Positions 16,295 to 24,812 of a stretch of DNA of 32,795 nt are shown here, in pieces. The notes under the pieces were generated by a model that saw only the letters and a list, made by a program, of their open reading frames with translations, was not told the DNA's origin and did no database searches. The stretch's first letter is position 1, and every line of letters begins with the position of its first letter. The stretch comes from SVTX01 sp045612105 (GTDB lineage: Bacteria; Bacillota; Clostridia; Oscillospirales; CAG-272), in the NCBI GenBank assembly GCA_045612105.1, contig JAZKYL010000090.1, positions 1-32,795 of the forward strand, written 5' to 3'. Both the position numbers and the translations under genes were made by a program.

Positions 16295-17998
16295 ATGAAA
16301 AATACCTACATTGAAATAATGGACAGAGCGTTTCAGTCCTACACAAAAGAGCAGATAGCCGACTACTATGAGAGAGTCAAGAAAGAGGGGCTTACCGAGC
16401 ACGGCTTTCCCCGTCTTGCGTCCAACCTCGGCATTCTGATCTGCCACGGCAGACACGAAGATCTTTTGCCTCTTTTCATCGATCTTATGGATCTTTGCTG
16501 CCTTCAGATGCCCAAGGTTCACGCGGCAAACGATTTCTCGGTCAGAGAGGTTGTCACCTGCCTGCTTGCCGTCGAGAAGGTGGGAATCGTCGGCGAAGAG
16601 AAGCTTGGCGAGTGGAAGTCTGCCATCGCGGGACTTGACCCCTGGAAATGCTACGATTGTATAGCGCAAAAGCCCGATCAGCTTATCGGTAACTGGACGC
16701 TTTTCAATGCGGTTAGCGAGTATGCCCGTGTTTGGGGCGGCTTTGTAAAGCAAGAGGACGTTGAGGAATATATGGACATTCAGATCGCCACCCAGATCCT
16801 TCATTTCGACGAGTGCGGAATGTACAGAGACCCTCACCACCACCAGCCCGCATATAAGGAGTACGTTTATCCCATACTTTACGACTACGTACCGAGACTT
16901 CTTTTCGCCTTCCTTATAAACTTTGGCTACGAGGGCAGACACCGCGAGGCTATAATTGAAGCTCTTGAAAAATCGGCAGACCTGACTCTGAAGATGCAAT
17001 CGGTCACGGGAGAGATTCCCTTTGGCGGCAGAAGCGCGCAGTTTATGCACAACGAATGCACCGAGGCGGCGCTGCTTGAATTTTACGCCACCTATTTTGC
17101 CAAGAAGGGCGATATGAAGAAAGCGGGACAGTTCAAGAGAGCGGCGCGCTTGGCGGCAGAAAACGTCCTTTATTGGTTGGATGCCGCACCTATGAAGCAC
17201 GTCAAGAACCGCTATTCAATCGAGAGCAAGATCGGCTGTGAGCCTTACGCTTATTTCGATAAATATATGATAACCGCCGCTTCTATGGCTTACGTTGCCT
17301 ATCTTTACGCCGATGATTCGGTAGAGGAAGCCGAGACCTGCCCCGCAATCGAGGGCGGCTTTGTGGCGCAGACAAGCGATCAGTTCCACAAGTATTTTCT
17401 CAATAAGAGCGGCTATTTCGTCGAGATCGAGACCGACTCCGACAAGCATTACGAGGGCTCGGGCGTGGGCAGAGTTCAGAAGCTCGGCGCACCTCCGCAG
17501 ATATGCCTTTCCTCGGGATTTGGCGATCACCCCAGCTATGTCACAGAGGTCAAGAACTGGCACAGCCTCTCGCTTTGCTCCTCCTGCCTTATTGGTGAGA
17601 CCGTACACCTTGGCTCTCACGGTGTCTACACCGTCGACGAATTTGAAGCGAGAGACAAGGAGTGCTATGCATCTCTCACCTGTCGCATAGGTGACGTATC
17701 GACAAATGAGACTGTCACAGTGTCCGAAAAGGGAGTTACGATTACCGCCAGAGCCGATGCCGACAAGGTAGGCATCGAGATCCCCGCATTTGCCTTTGAC
17801 GGCGTTGAAAAGAGCCATATTCGGGTTGCGGGCTCGGTTATGACCGTTGAATACAAGGGCTTTGCCTGCACATACCAAACAAACGGACAGATATTTGACG
17901 TAAAAGAGGATATCTGCAACCGTAACGGTAAATATCACCGCTTCAGAGCCGTTGGCGAGGGCGAGGTCAGCGTTAGCATTACTATCGAAAAGCTATGA
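16295..17998 (+). CDS. uncharacterised protein, possible alpha/alpha-toroid glycan-active enzyme
   Basis: A 567-residue cytoplasmic protein with no signal peptide that I cannot place in a named family. Residues up to about 370 are mainly helical, with repeated aromatic and His motifs (LIGNWTLFNAVSEYAR, YRDPHHHQPAYKEYVYP, FGGRSAQFMHNECTEAA). The C-terminal ~190 residues look beta-rich. A helical toroid followed by a beta-sandwich is the layout of heparinase-like polysaccharide lyases and DUF2264-type proteins, so a lyase or hydrolase of a uronic-acid-rich glycan is a reasonable guess. The start is ATG 16295, 7 bases after AAAGGAG. It lies between a phosphoesterase and a GH99-like gene and overlaps the next gene by ATGA. 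Confidence 0.7.
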   Translation: MKNTYIEIMDRAFQSYTKEQIADYYERVKKEGLTEHGFPRLASNLGILICHGRHEDLLPLFIDLMDLCCLQMPKVHAANDFSVREVVTCLLAVEKVGIVGEEKLGEWKSAIAGLDPWKCYDCIAQKPDQLIGNWTLFNAVSEYARVWGGFVKQEDVEEYMDIQIATQILHFDECGMYRDPHHHQPAYKEYVYPILYDYVPRLLFAFLINFGYEGRHREAIIEALEKSADLTLKMQSVTGEIPFGGRSAQFMHNECTEAALLEFYATYFAKKGDMKKAGQFKRAARLAAENVLYWLDAAPMKHVKNRYSIESKIGCEPYAYFDKYMITAASMAYVAYLYADDSVEEAETCPAIEGGFVAQTSDQFHKYFLNKSGYFVEIETDSDKHYEGSGVGRVQKLGAPPQICLSSGFGDHPSYVTEVKNWHSLSLCSSCLIGETVHLGSHGVYTVDEFEARDKECYASLTCRIGDVSTNETVTVSEKGVTITARADADKVGIEIPAFAFDGVEKSHIRVAGSVMTVEYKGFACTYQTNGQIFDVKEDICNRNGKYHRFRAVGEGEVSVSITIEKL

Positions 17999-18345
17999 CG
18001 GAAAAGAGAGAAGCCATAGACCTCTGTTTGACCTTTGCGGGTGCATATGAGGACTATCCCTTTGACGAGGGTGTGTGGGCGGCTATGAGGCACAAGGGAA
18101 ACCGCAAGGTTTTTGCCTTCGTCCTTGAGAGAGACGGAAAATATTTTATCAACGTCAAGCACACCCCCGAGGACGGCATTATATGGCGCGAGCTTTATCC
18201 GGCAATAACCCCTGCCTATCATATGAATAAGGTCCATTGGTCGAGCGTTCTGCTTGACGGAAGCCTGAAGGATTCAACGATTTTGAAGTTGCTTGAGGAC
18301 AGCTACAATCTGACAAAGCCCAAGCAAAAGAAGATTCAATACTAA
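17995..18345 (+). CDS. MmcQ/YjbR-family protein
   Basis: A 116-residue protein of the MmcQ/YjbR family (double-wing, CyaY-like fold). Typical segments are the N-terminal helix, YPFDEGVWAAMRHKGNRKVFAFV, ISVKHTP-like FINVKHTPED, PAYHMNKVHWSSVLLDG and the C-terminal ELLEDSYNL-like helix. Some members were described as DNA-binding on structural grounds, but the cellular role is not established. It is translated from the ATGA overlap with the preceding gene, so the two products are probably made in linked amounts. Confidence 0.85.
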   Translation: MTEKREAIDLCLTFAGAYEDYPFDEGVWAAMRHKGNRKVFAFVLERDGKYFINVKHTPEDGIIWRELYPAITPAYHMNKVHWSSVLLDGSLKDSTILKLLEDSYNLTKPKQKKIQY

Positions 18346-18362
18346 GGTTAAGGAGAGCAGAT

Positions 18363-19484
18363 ATGCAAAAATACGATATCGCCGCATATATCTGGCCTGC
18401 GTACACGGGAAGGGATATGAGATCGAGAATATTCTGGCCTGAGGGCATCGGAGAATGGCAGACGGTGCGTGATTGCGTAGTTGACACCCCCGAATATAAG
18501 TGGGACCGAAAACCGCTCTGGGGCTATCAGGACGAAGCCGACCCCTCCGTTATGGAATTCCAGATCGAGGAGGCAACGAAGCACGGAGTAAACGTATTTA
18601 TCTACGATTGGTACTGGTACGATCACCGCCCCTATCTTGAAAATTGCCTTAACGAGGGCTTTCTCGGCGCGAAGAACAACGAAAAAATGAAATTCTTCTT
18701 AATGTGGGCGAATCACGACGTAAACTATACCTGGGACAAGCGGCTTTCCGACACGGTCTGGACGAACCCCGTCAACGTTTGGGAGGGGGCTCAGGACAGA
18801 ACAGAATTTGATAAAGTCGTTCACAGAGTTATCGATAAGTATTTCTCGCGCCCCAATTACTACAAGATCGACGGCGAGCCCGTGTTTATGATCTATGACG
18901 TGGCAAATCTGGTCAAAGGTCTTGGCGGTATGGAAAAGACCTTGGAGGCACTTGAGTATTTTCGCGCCGAAACAGTCAAGGCGGGGCACAAGGGGCTTCA
19001 TCTTCAGCTGACAGGCTGGGGAGAGAGGATCACAAACGTCAGCGGCGTGGATTCAGAGTGTACACTGTCCACCAAGGATATCGTTCCCGCCCTTGGCTTT
19101 GACAGCGTGACTAACTATCAATTCGTCCATATTTGCGTAATGAACCGCCATTACAAGGAGATTCTCGAGATAATGAGAAACGAGTATGCGAGAATGGACA
19201 GAGATTATACCGTGCCTTACTATCCTCACGTCTCCATCGGTTGGGATAACAACCCCAGATTTAAGACCTACGTTGACGTGGTCTGCAAGGGAAATACCCC
19301 CGAGATGTTTGAGGAGGGCTTGCGTATGGCGAAGGAGTACGTGGATACCCACCCGAACCTGAAAGCTCCCCTTATTACCGTCAATAGCTGGAACGAGTGG
19401 ACCGAGACAAGCTACCTTATCCCCGATAACGTTTACGGCTATGGGTATCTTGAAGCCATCAAACGCGTTTTTCTCGAGGAATAA
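18363..19484 (+). CDS. GH99/WbsX-like glycan enzyme
   Basis: A 373-residue protein of the glycoside-hydrolase-99-like WbsX group. The segments are IAAYIWPAYTG at the N-terminus, VNVFIYDWYWYDHRPYLENCLNEGF, FFLMWANHD, and near the end PLITVNSWNEWTETSYLIPD, followed by a YGYLEAIK tail. These aromatic and acidic residues form the family's barrel active site. WbsX proteins occur in O-antigen and glycan clusters, and GH99 enzymes cut mannosidic bonds by an endo mechanism. No secretion signal is present. ATG 18363 follows AAGGAGAG. It closes the operon, with a terminator 22 bases downstream. Confidence 0.82.
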   Translation: MQKYDIAAYIWPAYTGRDMRSRIFWPEGIGEWQTVRDCVVDTPEYKWDRKPLWGYQDEADPSVMEFQIEEATKHGVNVFIYDWYWYDHRPYLENCLNEGFLGAKNNEKMKFFLMWANHDVNYTWDKRLSDTVWTNPVNVWEGAQDRTEFDKVVHRVIDKYFSRPNYYKIDGEPVFMIYDVANLVKGLGGMEKTLEALEYFRAETVKAGHKGLHLQLTGWGERITNVSGVDSECTLSTKDIVPALGFDSVTNYQFVHICVMNRHYKEILEIMRNEYARMDRDYTVPYYPHVSIGWDNNPRFKTYVDVVCKGNTPEMFEEGLRMAKEYVDTHPNLKAPLITVNSWNEWTETSYLIPDNVYGYGYLEAIKRVFLEE

Positions 19485-19506
19485 CCAATATTAATATGCA
19501 AAAAAA

Positions 19507-19534
19507 CGAAATTTTGCAAAATTTCGGTTTTTTT
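19507..19534 (+). terminator. intrinsic terminator after the GH99-like gene
   Basis: The perfect inverted repeat CGAAATTTTG (19507-19516) and CAAAATTTCG (19517-19526) is followed by G and seven Ts. It ends the 15406-19484 operon, just 15 bases before the -35 box of the next promoter. Confidence 0.8.
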
Positions 19535-19549
19535 GACAAAAAGTTTTTG

Positions 19550-19578
19550 TTGACAATCATCCACTTTTATAGTATACT
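19550..19578 (+). promoter_or_regulatory. promoter of the SCP2-like gene
   Basis: TTGACA (19550-19555), a 17-base spacer and TATACT (19573-19578), 38 bases upstream of the start at 19616. It is near-perfect. It also shows that the open frame running upstream to 19496 is not the real N-terminus. Confidence 0.85.
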
Positions 19579-19615
19579 ATTGAAGGCAAAAAATAAAGAA
19601 ATTGAGGAAATAAAA

Positions 19616-20026
19616 ATGACATTTATCGAAGCTTATGAAAAGATCAAGGCGGCAATGGAAAAGTCCAATCCCGCCGAGGTTCAGGGTCACCTTGCAATTC
19701 AGGTGAACCTCAACGATGAGGATGCAAACGGCATTATGTATATCGAGGTCAAGGACGGTCAGCTTTACGTTGAGCCCTACGATTACGTAGACCACGATGC
19801 TACCCTTACCGCATCCTGCAAGGATATCGTACGCGTTATGGGCGGTAGACTCGGATACGACAAGGCAGTTGAAAACGGCATTTTCGCCATCGAGGGCGAC
19901 CTTGAAAAGGCATCAGAGCTGAAGAAGCTTGTTGTTAAGGCAACAAGAAAGCCCTGCGCGAAGAAGGCAGAGTGCGAGGCAGAAGAAAAGCCCGTCAAGA
20001 AGACACGTTGCAAGAAAAATGCTTAA
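19616..20026 (+). CDS. SCP2 sterol-binding-domain protein
   Basis: A 136-residue single-domain protein of the SCP-2 lipid-carrier fold, with a cavity that binds hydrophobic ligands in characterised homologues. The segments HLAIQVNLNDEDANGIMYIEVKDGQLYVEP and ATLTASCKDIVRVMGGRLGYDKAVENGIFAIEGDLEKASEL follow the family pattern. The tail after about residue 105 is Lys/Cys/Glu-rich (KPCAKKAECEAEEKPVKKTRCKKNA), low in complexity and probably disordered. Start ATG 19616 lies 8 bases after GAGG. It is monocistronic, with its own promoter and a shared terminator. Its role in a bacterium of this kind is unknown. Confidence 0.82.
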   Translation: MTFIEAYEKIKAAMEKSNPAEVQGHLAIQVNLNDEDANGIMYIEVKDGQLYVEPYDYVDHDATLTASCKDIVRVMGGRLGYDKAVENGIFAIEGDLEKASELKKLVVKATRKPCAKKAECEAEEKPVKKTRCKKNA

Positions 20027-20036
20027 TTAATCAAAC

Positions 20037-20070
20037 AAAAATGCTCGGTTCGTTTGAACCGAGCATTTTT
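20037..20070. terminator. bidirectional terminator
   Basis: ATGCTCGGTTC (20041-20051) pairs with GAACCGAGCAT (20056-20066) around loop GTTT, flanked by an A-run on the left and a T-run on the right. It can stop transcription of the SCP2-like gene (plus) and of the oxidoreductase (minus). Confidence 0.92.
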
Positions 20071-20073
20071 ATA

Positions 20074-21162
20074 TTAGAACTGCGGAATCTCAATAGGCAT
20101 ACCGCCCTTGACTGCGCTTTCGTGAGCAAGGATTCCGGGAAGAGACATATTGATTCCGAAATCCACGTCAAGAATAGGCTTGCGATTTTCCGCCACGCAG
20201 GATATAAAGTCGGCAAGCATCTTCTTGTCGGCTCCGCCGTGACCCGCGCTTGCGTCCTCACCCTCGTATACCGTGGTGACGGGGATGTCTATCTTCTTAT
20301 AGAAGGAGTCGGGCACGCTGTGAAGGGTAGCCAGAGAGTGAGCGCGGTTTACGTCCACCTTGAGGTCGGTGTATATGTTGCCGCGAGTGCCGGTAAGACG
20401 GAAGTTGTGGTCGTAATGAACATACGCGCCAAAGCAGATAAAGATGCGGATAACCGCGCCTTTTGCCGTTTTGATAAGCGCAACTCCGTTTTCCTTTCTT
20501 TCGGGGAAGTAGGGGTTGTAAAGCACATCCGGCTCAAAGCAGGTAACGCTGACGCAGCGGTCGTCCATTATGTAGAGCAGAGGGCCTAATTCGTGGGTGA
20601 TGTACTTGATTGCGGGGTTAAATCCTCTCCAATGATTGCGGGGATAGTTGTCGGGGGAGAAGGTCTCGGGCGCGCGGGCGTGAAGATACTCAGCCTCGGC
20701 GTAAACTATCTCGCCAAAATCGCCCTGCTCGCGCATCTTTTTCCAGGTTTCGATAAAAGCCCAATAACAACAGTTTTCGCCTGCCATATAGATGAGATCA
20801 GGATGAGAAGAAACGATCTTCTTCAGCTCGCGAGCTTCCTCAAGAGTATTGATGGATGGTATCTCGCTGAGCACGTGCTTGCCCGCCTCCATAGCCTTTT
20901 TAACGATCGGAACGTGATATATCGCCTCAGTGGCTACGATGACCGCGTCGATGTCGCTTTTCAGCATCTCGTCGTAGTCGGAATAGTAGACACAGTCGGT
21001 AAGTCCTAAGTCTTCGAATTTCTTTTTTGCTTTTTCAAGTATTTCGGGATTATAATCGCAGGCGGCGCAGAGCTTCGCGCCCTCCATTCCGATGCCTTCT
21101 GCGGCAACGTCGGCGCCTCTGCCAAGTCCAACTACACCGTATTTTACGATTTTTTTGTCCAT
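20074..21162 (-). CDS. Gfo/Idh/MocA-family oxidoreductase
   Basis: A 362-residue NAD(P)-dependent sugar oxidoreductase. The N-terminal Rossmann fold has VKYGVVGLGRGADVA. Next comes IDAVIVATEAIYHVPIVKKAMEAGKHVLSEIP, where the family's usual EKP triad reads SEIP. The C-terminal substrate domain has a conserved His in ITHELGPLLYIMDD. The start at 21162 is preferred over in-frame codons at 21168 and 21192 because AAAGGA on the minus strand (21176-21171) is 8 bases from it. It follows the NodB-like gene by 96 bases on the same strand and is probably co-transcribed. The likely substrate is a sugar or sugar acid, not identifiable here. Confidence 0.88.
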   Translation of the reverse strand: MDKKIVKYGVVGLGRGADVAAEGIGMEGAKLCAACDYNPEILEKAKKKFEDLGLTDCVYYSDYDEMLKSDIDAVIVATEAIYHVPIVKKAMEAGKHVLSEIPSINTLEEARELKKIVSSHPDLIYMAGENCCYWAFIETWKKMREQGDFGEIVYAEAEYLHARAPETFSPDNYPRNHWRGFNPAIKYITHELGPLLYIMDDRCVSVTCFEPDVLYNPYFPERKENGVALIKTAKGAVIRIFICFGAYVHYDHNFRLTGTRGNIYTDLKVDVNRAHSLATLHSVPDSFYKKIDIPVTTVYEGEDASAGHGGADKKMLADFISCVAENRKPILDVDFGINMSLPGILAHESAVKGGMPIEIPQF

Positions 21163-21258
21163 TTTCATATTCCTTTCGTGTCGTGAATTCATTTTGTGAT
21201 CCCAGGTGTCGGTCGGGAGAGCTGCGTTTGTCGTCAGGCTCTGCTTGCTCCGACTCTT

Positions 21259-22188
21259 TTATTTTACTATTTCCTCAACGAAGAAATATTCGTAACCGTT
21301 TCTGTGTACTATCTCTGCCGCCTTGAGTATCTTGTCGGCGGTGTCGGGCTGGTACGCAAAATAGTCGGGATAGAAGTATTCCTCGTGTGTTCCGTAACCG
21401 AAATATTCCGAGCCTATGCCTTTTTCGGCAAACTCCTTTTCAAGCTCGTCAAGCGTAGAAAGATTGAGACAGGGACCAATGCTGAATTTTTTAAAGCCAA
21501 TGCCTATCTCTTTATCCGTTATATATTTGAAATTGTCTTTCGTTTGCTCAAGCTCATCTTCGGTAATGTGATTATAGGCGCAGATCGACGAGGTGATAGC
21601 AACGTCACGGGTGCGCCTGGTATAAAGCTCGGTTTCGGGCTGCCTGTTGTGAAGCAGTCTGAAAGCGTGACCGTAAGGAAGGATAGAAGGGTCTCCGTTA
21701 TATGGTCTCCTTTCGCCGATAGTAACGCTTACTATCTTGATGCCTCCGTCGTAAAGGGCGCGGCATCCATCTTTGCTGATAGGCATCCAGTGCGGTACGG
21801 TTGCGTATGCAAACGAATTCTTTCCCGCAAAGCGCATTACCTCGGCTTTCGTTTCGTCAAGATTTGCCTTGACATCACCGTAGGTCGCGTTAACGTAAGG
21901 ATAGTCAGGGAATTCCTGTTTTGAATGGAAGCCGAATTTCAGCCAATCCGATGCGGAATCGAATTCGTCCTTATAGCAGTCGGGCATTTCCGAAAGCTTG
22001 AATTCATCGTTGCCGTAGTAAAAATCGGTGCGAAGAAAGACGTTGAGCTGTACCTTCATACCATAGCGGTCGTGCGCTTCCTTAAGTACCTTCAAAAATG
22101 AATTGTCGTAAATCGATTTTGGTCGCTGTCTTGCCAGATCGCGAAAGAGCCAGATAACGTCGTCAATATAAAAAAACGCTTTTTTCAC
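21259..22188 (-). CDS. polysaccharide-deacetylase-like (NodB-fold) protein
   Basis: A 309-residue cytoplasmic protein that looks like a divergent NodB-type barrel. There is an Asp-Asp near the N-terminus (FYIDDVIW, residues 9-10), a segment LKFGFHSKQEFPDYPY that could supply a metal His, then TVPHWMPISKDGCRALYDGGI and a late YGTHEEYFYPDYF. The start is GTG 22188 behind an AAGGGGGG ribosome site. It is first in a two-gene minus-strand unit with the oxidoreductase, divergent from an AraC-type regulator. Sugar de-N-acetylation is possible, but the usual H-x(3)-H motif is not evident, so the activity is unproven. Confidence 0.6.
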   Translation of the reverse strand: MKKAFFYIDDVIWLFRDLARQRPKSIYDNSFLKVLKEAHDRYGMKVQLNVFLRTDFYYGNDEFKLSEMPDCYKDEFDSASDWLKFGFHSKQEFPDYPYVNATYGDVKANLDETKAEVMRFAGKNSFAYATVPHWMPISKDGCRALYDGGIKIVSVTIGERRPYNGDPSILPYGHAFRLLHNRQPETELYTRRTRDVAITSSICAYNHITEDELEQTKDNFKYITDKEIGIGFKKFSIGPCLNLSTLDELEKEFAEKGIGSEYFGYGTHEEYFYPDYFAYQPDTADKILKAAEIVHRNGYEYFFVEEIVK

Positions 22189-22245
22189 TCGTTTTCCCCC
22201 CTTGTATCAAATGAATTTGTTACCTTAATATATTACGTCGATTAA

Positions 22246-22274
22246 ATTGTAGCACAAGGCAGATGGTTTGTAAA
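22246..22274 (-). promoter_or_regulatory. promoter of the NodB-like/oxidoreductase operon
   Basis: On the minus strand: TTTACA (22274-22269), a 17-base spacer and an extended -10, TGC-TACAAT (22251-22246). It lies 58 bases upstream of the GTG start and about 40 bases from the divergent araC-type promoter, so the regulator could control both. Confidence 0.65.
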
Positions 22275-22315
22275 TGGAATTTTTACGCAAATTTAAGGAA
22301 AAAACCCCAAAGTCC

Positions 22316-22344
22316 TTGATTTTTTTCGCGAAATGTTGTAATAT
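22316..22344 (+). promoter_or_regulatory. promoter of the AraC-type regulator
   Basis: TTGATT (22316-22321), a 17-base spacer and TAATAT (22339-22344), 37 bases before the GTG start at 22381. It is divergent from the minus-strand sugar operon. Confidence 0.6.
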
Positions 22345-22380
22345 TATATATAAAGTTCAAAAAGAAAAGAGGTGGGTAGC

Positions 22381-23184
22381 GTGAGTGAGAGCATTTGCAG
22401 GTTTATTCCTGCCAAGGATTATACCGATGATCTGAAGACCGTGCATTTTGTCTATGAGACCGAGCATCACACTCTGCCGCAACCCTTTTTGCGCCCGATT
22501 TACTATCTGTTTTTGCTGACAGACGGCGAAGCGGTACTGAAAATGGCGGGAGGGGAGCATAGCATACAGGTCGGAGACCTTTTTTTCGGATATCCCGGTT
22601 GCCCCTACGATCTTGAAAGCGAAAAGCCTATAAGATATATGTACATTAGTTTTTTCGGCTCCTGTGTTCCCAAAATGTTTGAAAGACTTGGTATCAGTAT
22701 CAAGAAGCCGGTGTTCCGAGGATTTGATAAGGTGTCGGAATTTTGGTTCTCTGCAATTTCTCGCTTTAACGCGACAAATGCGGATTTTCTTTCGGAATCC
22801 GTCTTACTTTATACTCTCTCTTTTATTGGCGGTGAAGCGGAGACATCTGAGTTGAAGCAAAACGGCAACACGATGTTTGAAATGGTCTGTCAGTACGTGG
22901 ACAATCACTACAGAGAGCCGTCATTGACTTTAGGTTCCGTCGCATCGATATTTTCATATACCGAAAAGTATCTGTCCTCACTTTTCAAAAAGAATATGGG
23001 ACTTGGCTTCAATCAGTACGTTAACCGTCAAAGAATATCCTATTCCTTGAGGCTTATCGAGGATGGATGGGACTCGGTGCGTGATATCGCTGCCGCAAGC
23101 GGATTTTCCGATGCCTTGTATTTTTCCAAAGTCTTTAAGAAAAAAGTGGGAGTTACTCCCACGGAAAAGATCAAACAACGCTGA
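22381..23184 (+). CDS. AraC-family transcriptional regulator
   Basis: A 267-residue regulator. The N-terminal cupin-like ligand pocket (about 1-150) is followed by a C-terminal pair of helix-turn-helix motifs (about 165-267): LGSVASIFSYTEKYLSSLFKKNMG and VRDIAAASGFSDALYFSKVFKKKVGVTPTE. This is a standard AraC/XylS ending. The start is GTG 22381; AAGAGGTG at 22367-22374 gives 6-base spacing, whereas the in-frame GTG at 22372 lies inside the ribosome site. It is divergent from the NodB-like/oxidoreductase operon and is likely its sugar-responsive activator. Ligand unknown. Confidence 0.9.
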   Translation: MSESICRFIPAKDYTDDLKTVHFVYETEHHTLPQPFLRPIYYLFLLTDGEAVLKMAGGEHSIQVGDLFFGYPGCPYDLESEKPIRYMYISFFGSCVPKMFERLGISIKKPVFRGFDKVSEFWFSAISRFNATNADFLSESVLLYTLSFIGGEAETSELKQNGNTMFEMVCQYVDNHYREPSLTLGSVASIFSYTEKYLSSLFKKNMGLGFNQYVNRQRISYSLRLIEDGWDSVRDIAAASGFSDALYFSKVFKKKVGVTPTEKIKQR

Positions 23185-23215
23185 TTTCAAATTTTGATTT
23201 ATCATCATCAAAAAC

Positions 23216-23245
23216 AGAGACCGATGCGGTTTTGCATCGGTCTCT
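23216..23245 (-). terminator. terminator between araC-type gene and DUF1846 gene
   Basis: A perfect 12-bp stem (23216-23227 with 23234-23245) and a 6-base loop. On the minus strand it is followed by GTTTTTG, so it best serves the DUF1846 gene. On the plus strand there is no T-run, but it may still help end the regulator's transcript. Confidence 0.8.
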
Positions 23246-23251
23246 AACTTG

Positions 23252-24745
23252 TTATTTTGCGTGATAAAGCTTTTTAACCTGATATTTAGGTTCGCAGGTA
23301 ACGTTGATTCCCAGCTTTTTAAACGTGCGACTGTCGGTCATAGAGAGAATGACAGAGGAATGAGCCTCACAGTCCCTCAGCTTGTCCAGTTGATCCATAG
23401 CAAGTGCCGCCTGAGGGGAGGTTACCGCGCTGATAGAAAGAGCAATAAGTACCTCGTCGATATGAAGACGGGGATTGCGGTTACCCAAGTGATCGACCTT
23501 CAAGTGCTGAACAGGCTCGATTATCGAGGGAGAGATCAGCTGTGCCTCGTCGTCAATTCCCGCAAGATATTTGAGAGCATTAAGAATGAGTGCTGCGCTG
23601 GCACCGAGAAGTGATGAGGTCTTACCCGTCAGTATTGTGCCGTCGGGCATCTCCATAGCCGCCGCGGGTGCTCCTGTAGCTTCAGCTTTAGCGTTTGCCG
23701 CTGCCACCACGTGACGGTCGTGTACCGTGATGTTGGCTTGTTGCATAAGCAGATCAAGTTTTCCTACCACGTCGGTTCCGGAGGTGTTCATATTCTCTTT
23801 TTGTTCGCAGAGAGCGGCATAATAACGACGAATTATTTCCTGCTTGGATGCCGCACGGCAGGCTTCGTCGTCGAAAATGCAATTTCCAACCATATTTACA
23901 CCCATATCTGTGGGAGACTTGTAGGGTGAGGTGCCGTATATCTTCTTAAAGGTTGCTTCAAGAACGGGGAAGGTCTCAACGTCGCGGTTGTAGTTAACGG
24001 TAGTTGCTCCGTAAGCTTCAAGATGGAAGGGGTCGATCATATTTACGTCGTTAAGGTCTGCGGTCGCCGCCTCGTAAGCGAGATTTACGGGGTGCTTGAG
24101 GGGAATATTCCAGATGGGGAAGGTCTCAAATTTTGCATATCCTGCCTTGACTCCGCGAAGGTTCTCGTGGTAAAGCTGTGAGAGACATACTGCCAGCTTT
24201 CCGCTTCCGGGACCGGGGGCGGTGACGATGACAAGCTTTCTTTCGGTCTCAATATACTCGTTTCTACCGTAGCCCTGCTCGCTGACGATGCCCTCAACGT
24301 TATAGGGGTATCCGGGGATAGAGTAGTGATGATAGACCTTGACACCGAGGCTCTCAAGCTTGTTTGCAAATATCTGAGCCGAGGGCTGGGATTCGTATCT
24401 TGTAAGCACTACGCTTCCAACGTAGAGTCCAACGCTTCTGAATGCGTCGATAAGGCGCAAAACGTCCAGGTCGTAGGTGATACCGAGGTCGCCTCTTACC
24501 TTGTTTTTCTCAATATCAGCCGCATTGATGACGATGACAACCTCGGCATCATCCTTCAGCTGAAGCAGCATCTGTAGCTTCGAGTCGGGAGCAAAGCCGG
24601 GTAGAACACGCGACGCGTGAAAGTCGTCAAAAAGCTTGCCGCCAAACTCAAGATAGAGCTTGCCGCCGAATTTAGCAATTCTCTCTCGGATATGCTTGGA
24701 TTGCAATTCAAGATATTTGTCGTTATCAAAGCCGATCTTACACAT
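23252..24745 (-). CDS. DUF1846 family protein
   Basis: A 497-residue protein of the conserved but poorly understood DUF1846 family (COG4868), found mostly in Bacillota. Recognisable segments are MCKIGFDNDKYLELQS at the start, KLYLEFGGKLFDDFHASRVLPGF, DLDVLRLIDAFR, and a glycine-rich APGPGSGK (176-183) that resembles a P-loop. After it come VNYNRDVETFPVLEATF and a C-terminal region with KTSSLLGASAALILNALK. Start ATG 24745 is chosen over the upstream in-frame ATG at 24778 because GAGG on the minus strand lies 8 bases before it. It is monocistronic. The P-loop-like motif suggests nucleotide use, but no activity is established here. Confidence 0.92.
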   Translation of the reverse strand: MCKIGFDNDKYLELQSKHIRERIAKFGGKLYLEFGGKLFDDFHASRVLPGFAPDSKLQMLLQLKDDAEVVIVINAADIEKNKVRGDLGITYDLDVLRLIDAFRSVGLYVGSVVLTRYESQPSAQIFANKLESLGVKVYHHYSIPGYPYNVEGIVSEQGYGRNEYIETERKLVIVTAPGPGSGKLAVCLSQLYHENLRGVKAGYAKFETFPIWNIPLKHPVNLAYEAATADLNDVNMIDPFHLEAYGATTVNYNRDVETFPVLEATFKKIYGTSPYKSPTDMGVNMVGNCIFDDEACRAASKQEIIRRYYAALCEQKENMNTSGTDVVGKLDLLMQQANITVHDRHVVAAANAKAEATGAPAAAMEMPDGTILTGKTSSLLGASAALILNALKYLAGIDDEAQLISPSIIEPVQHLKVDHLGNRNPRLHIDEVLIALSISAVTSPQAALAMDQLDKLRDCEAHSSVILSMTDSRTFKKLGINVTCEPKYQVKKLYHAK

Positions 24746-24783
24746 AGGAGACACCTCGATTCCTCTACAACAATACAAATTTA

Positions 24784-24812
24784 ATTATATCACAATTATT
24801 TGGTTTTTTCAA
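24784..24812 (-). promoter_or_regulatory. DUF1846 gene promoter
   Basis: On the minus strand: TTGAAA (24812-24807), a 17-base spacer and extended -10 TGA-TATAAT (24789-24784). It lies 39 bases upstream of the start. Confidence 0.7.

Noticed and set aside
19496..19615. N-terminal extension of the SCP2-like protein
   Set aside because: It overlaps a terminator and a TTGACA-N17-TATACT promoter; the ATG at 19616 has a proper ribosome site.
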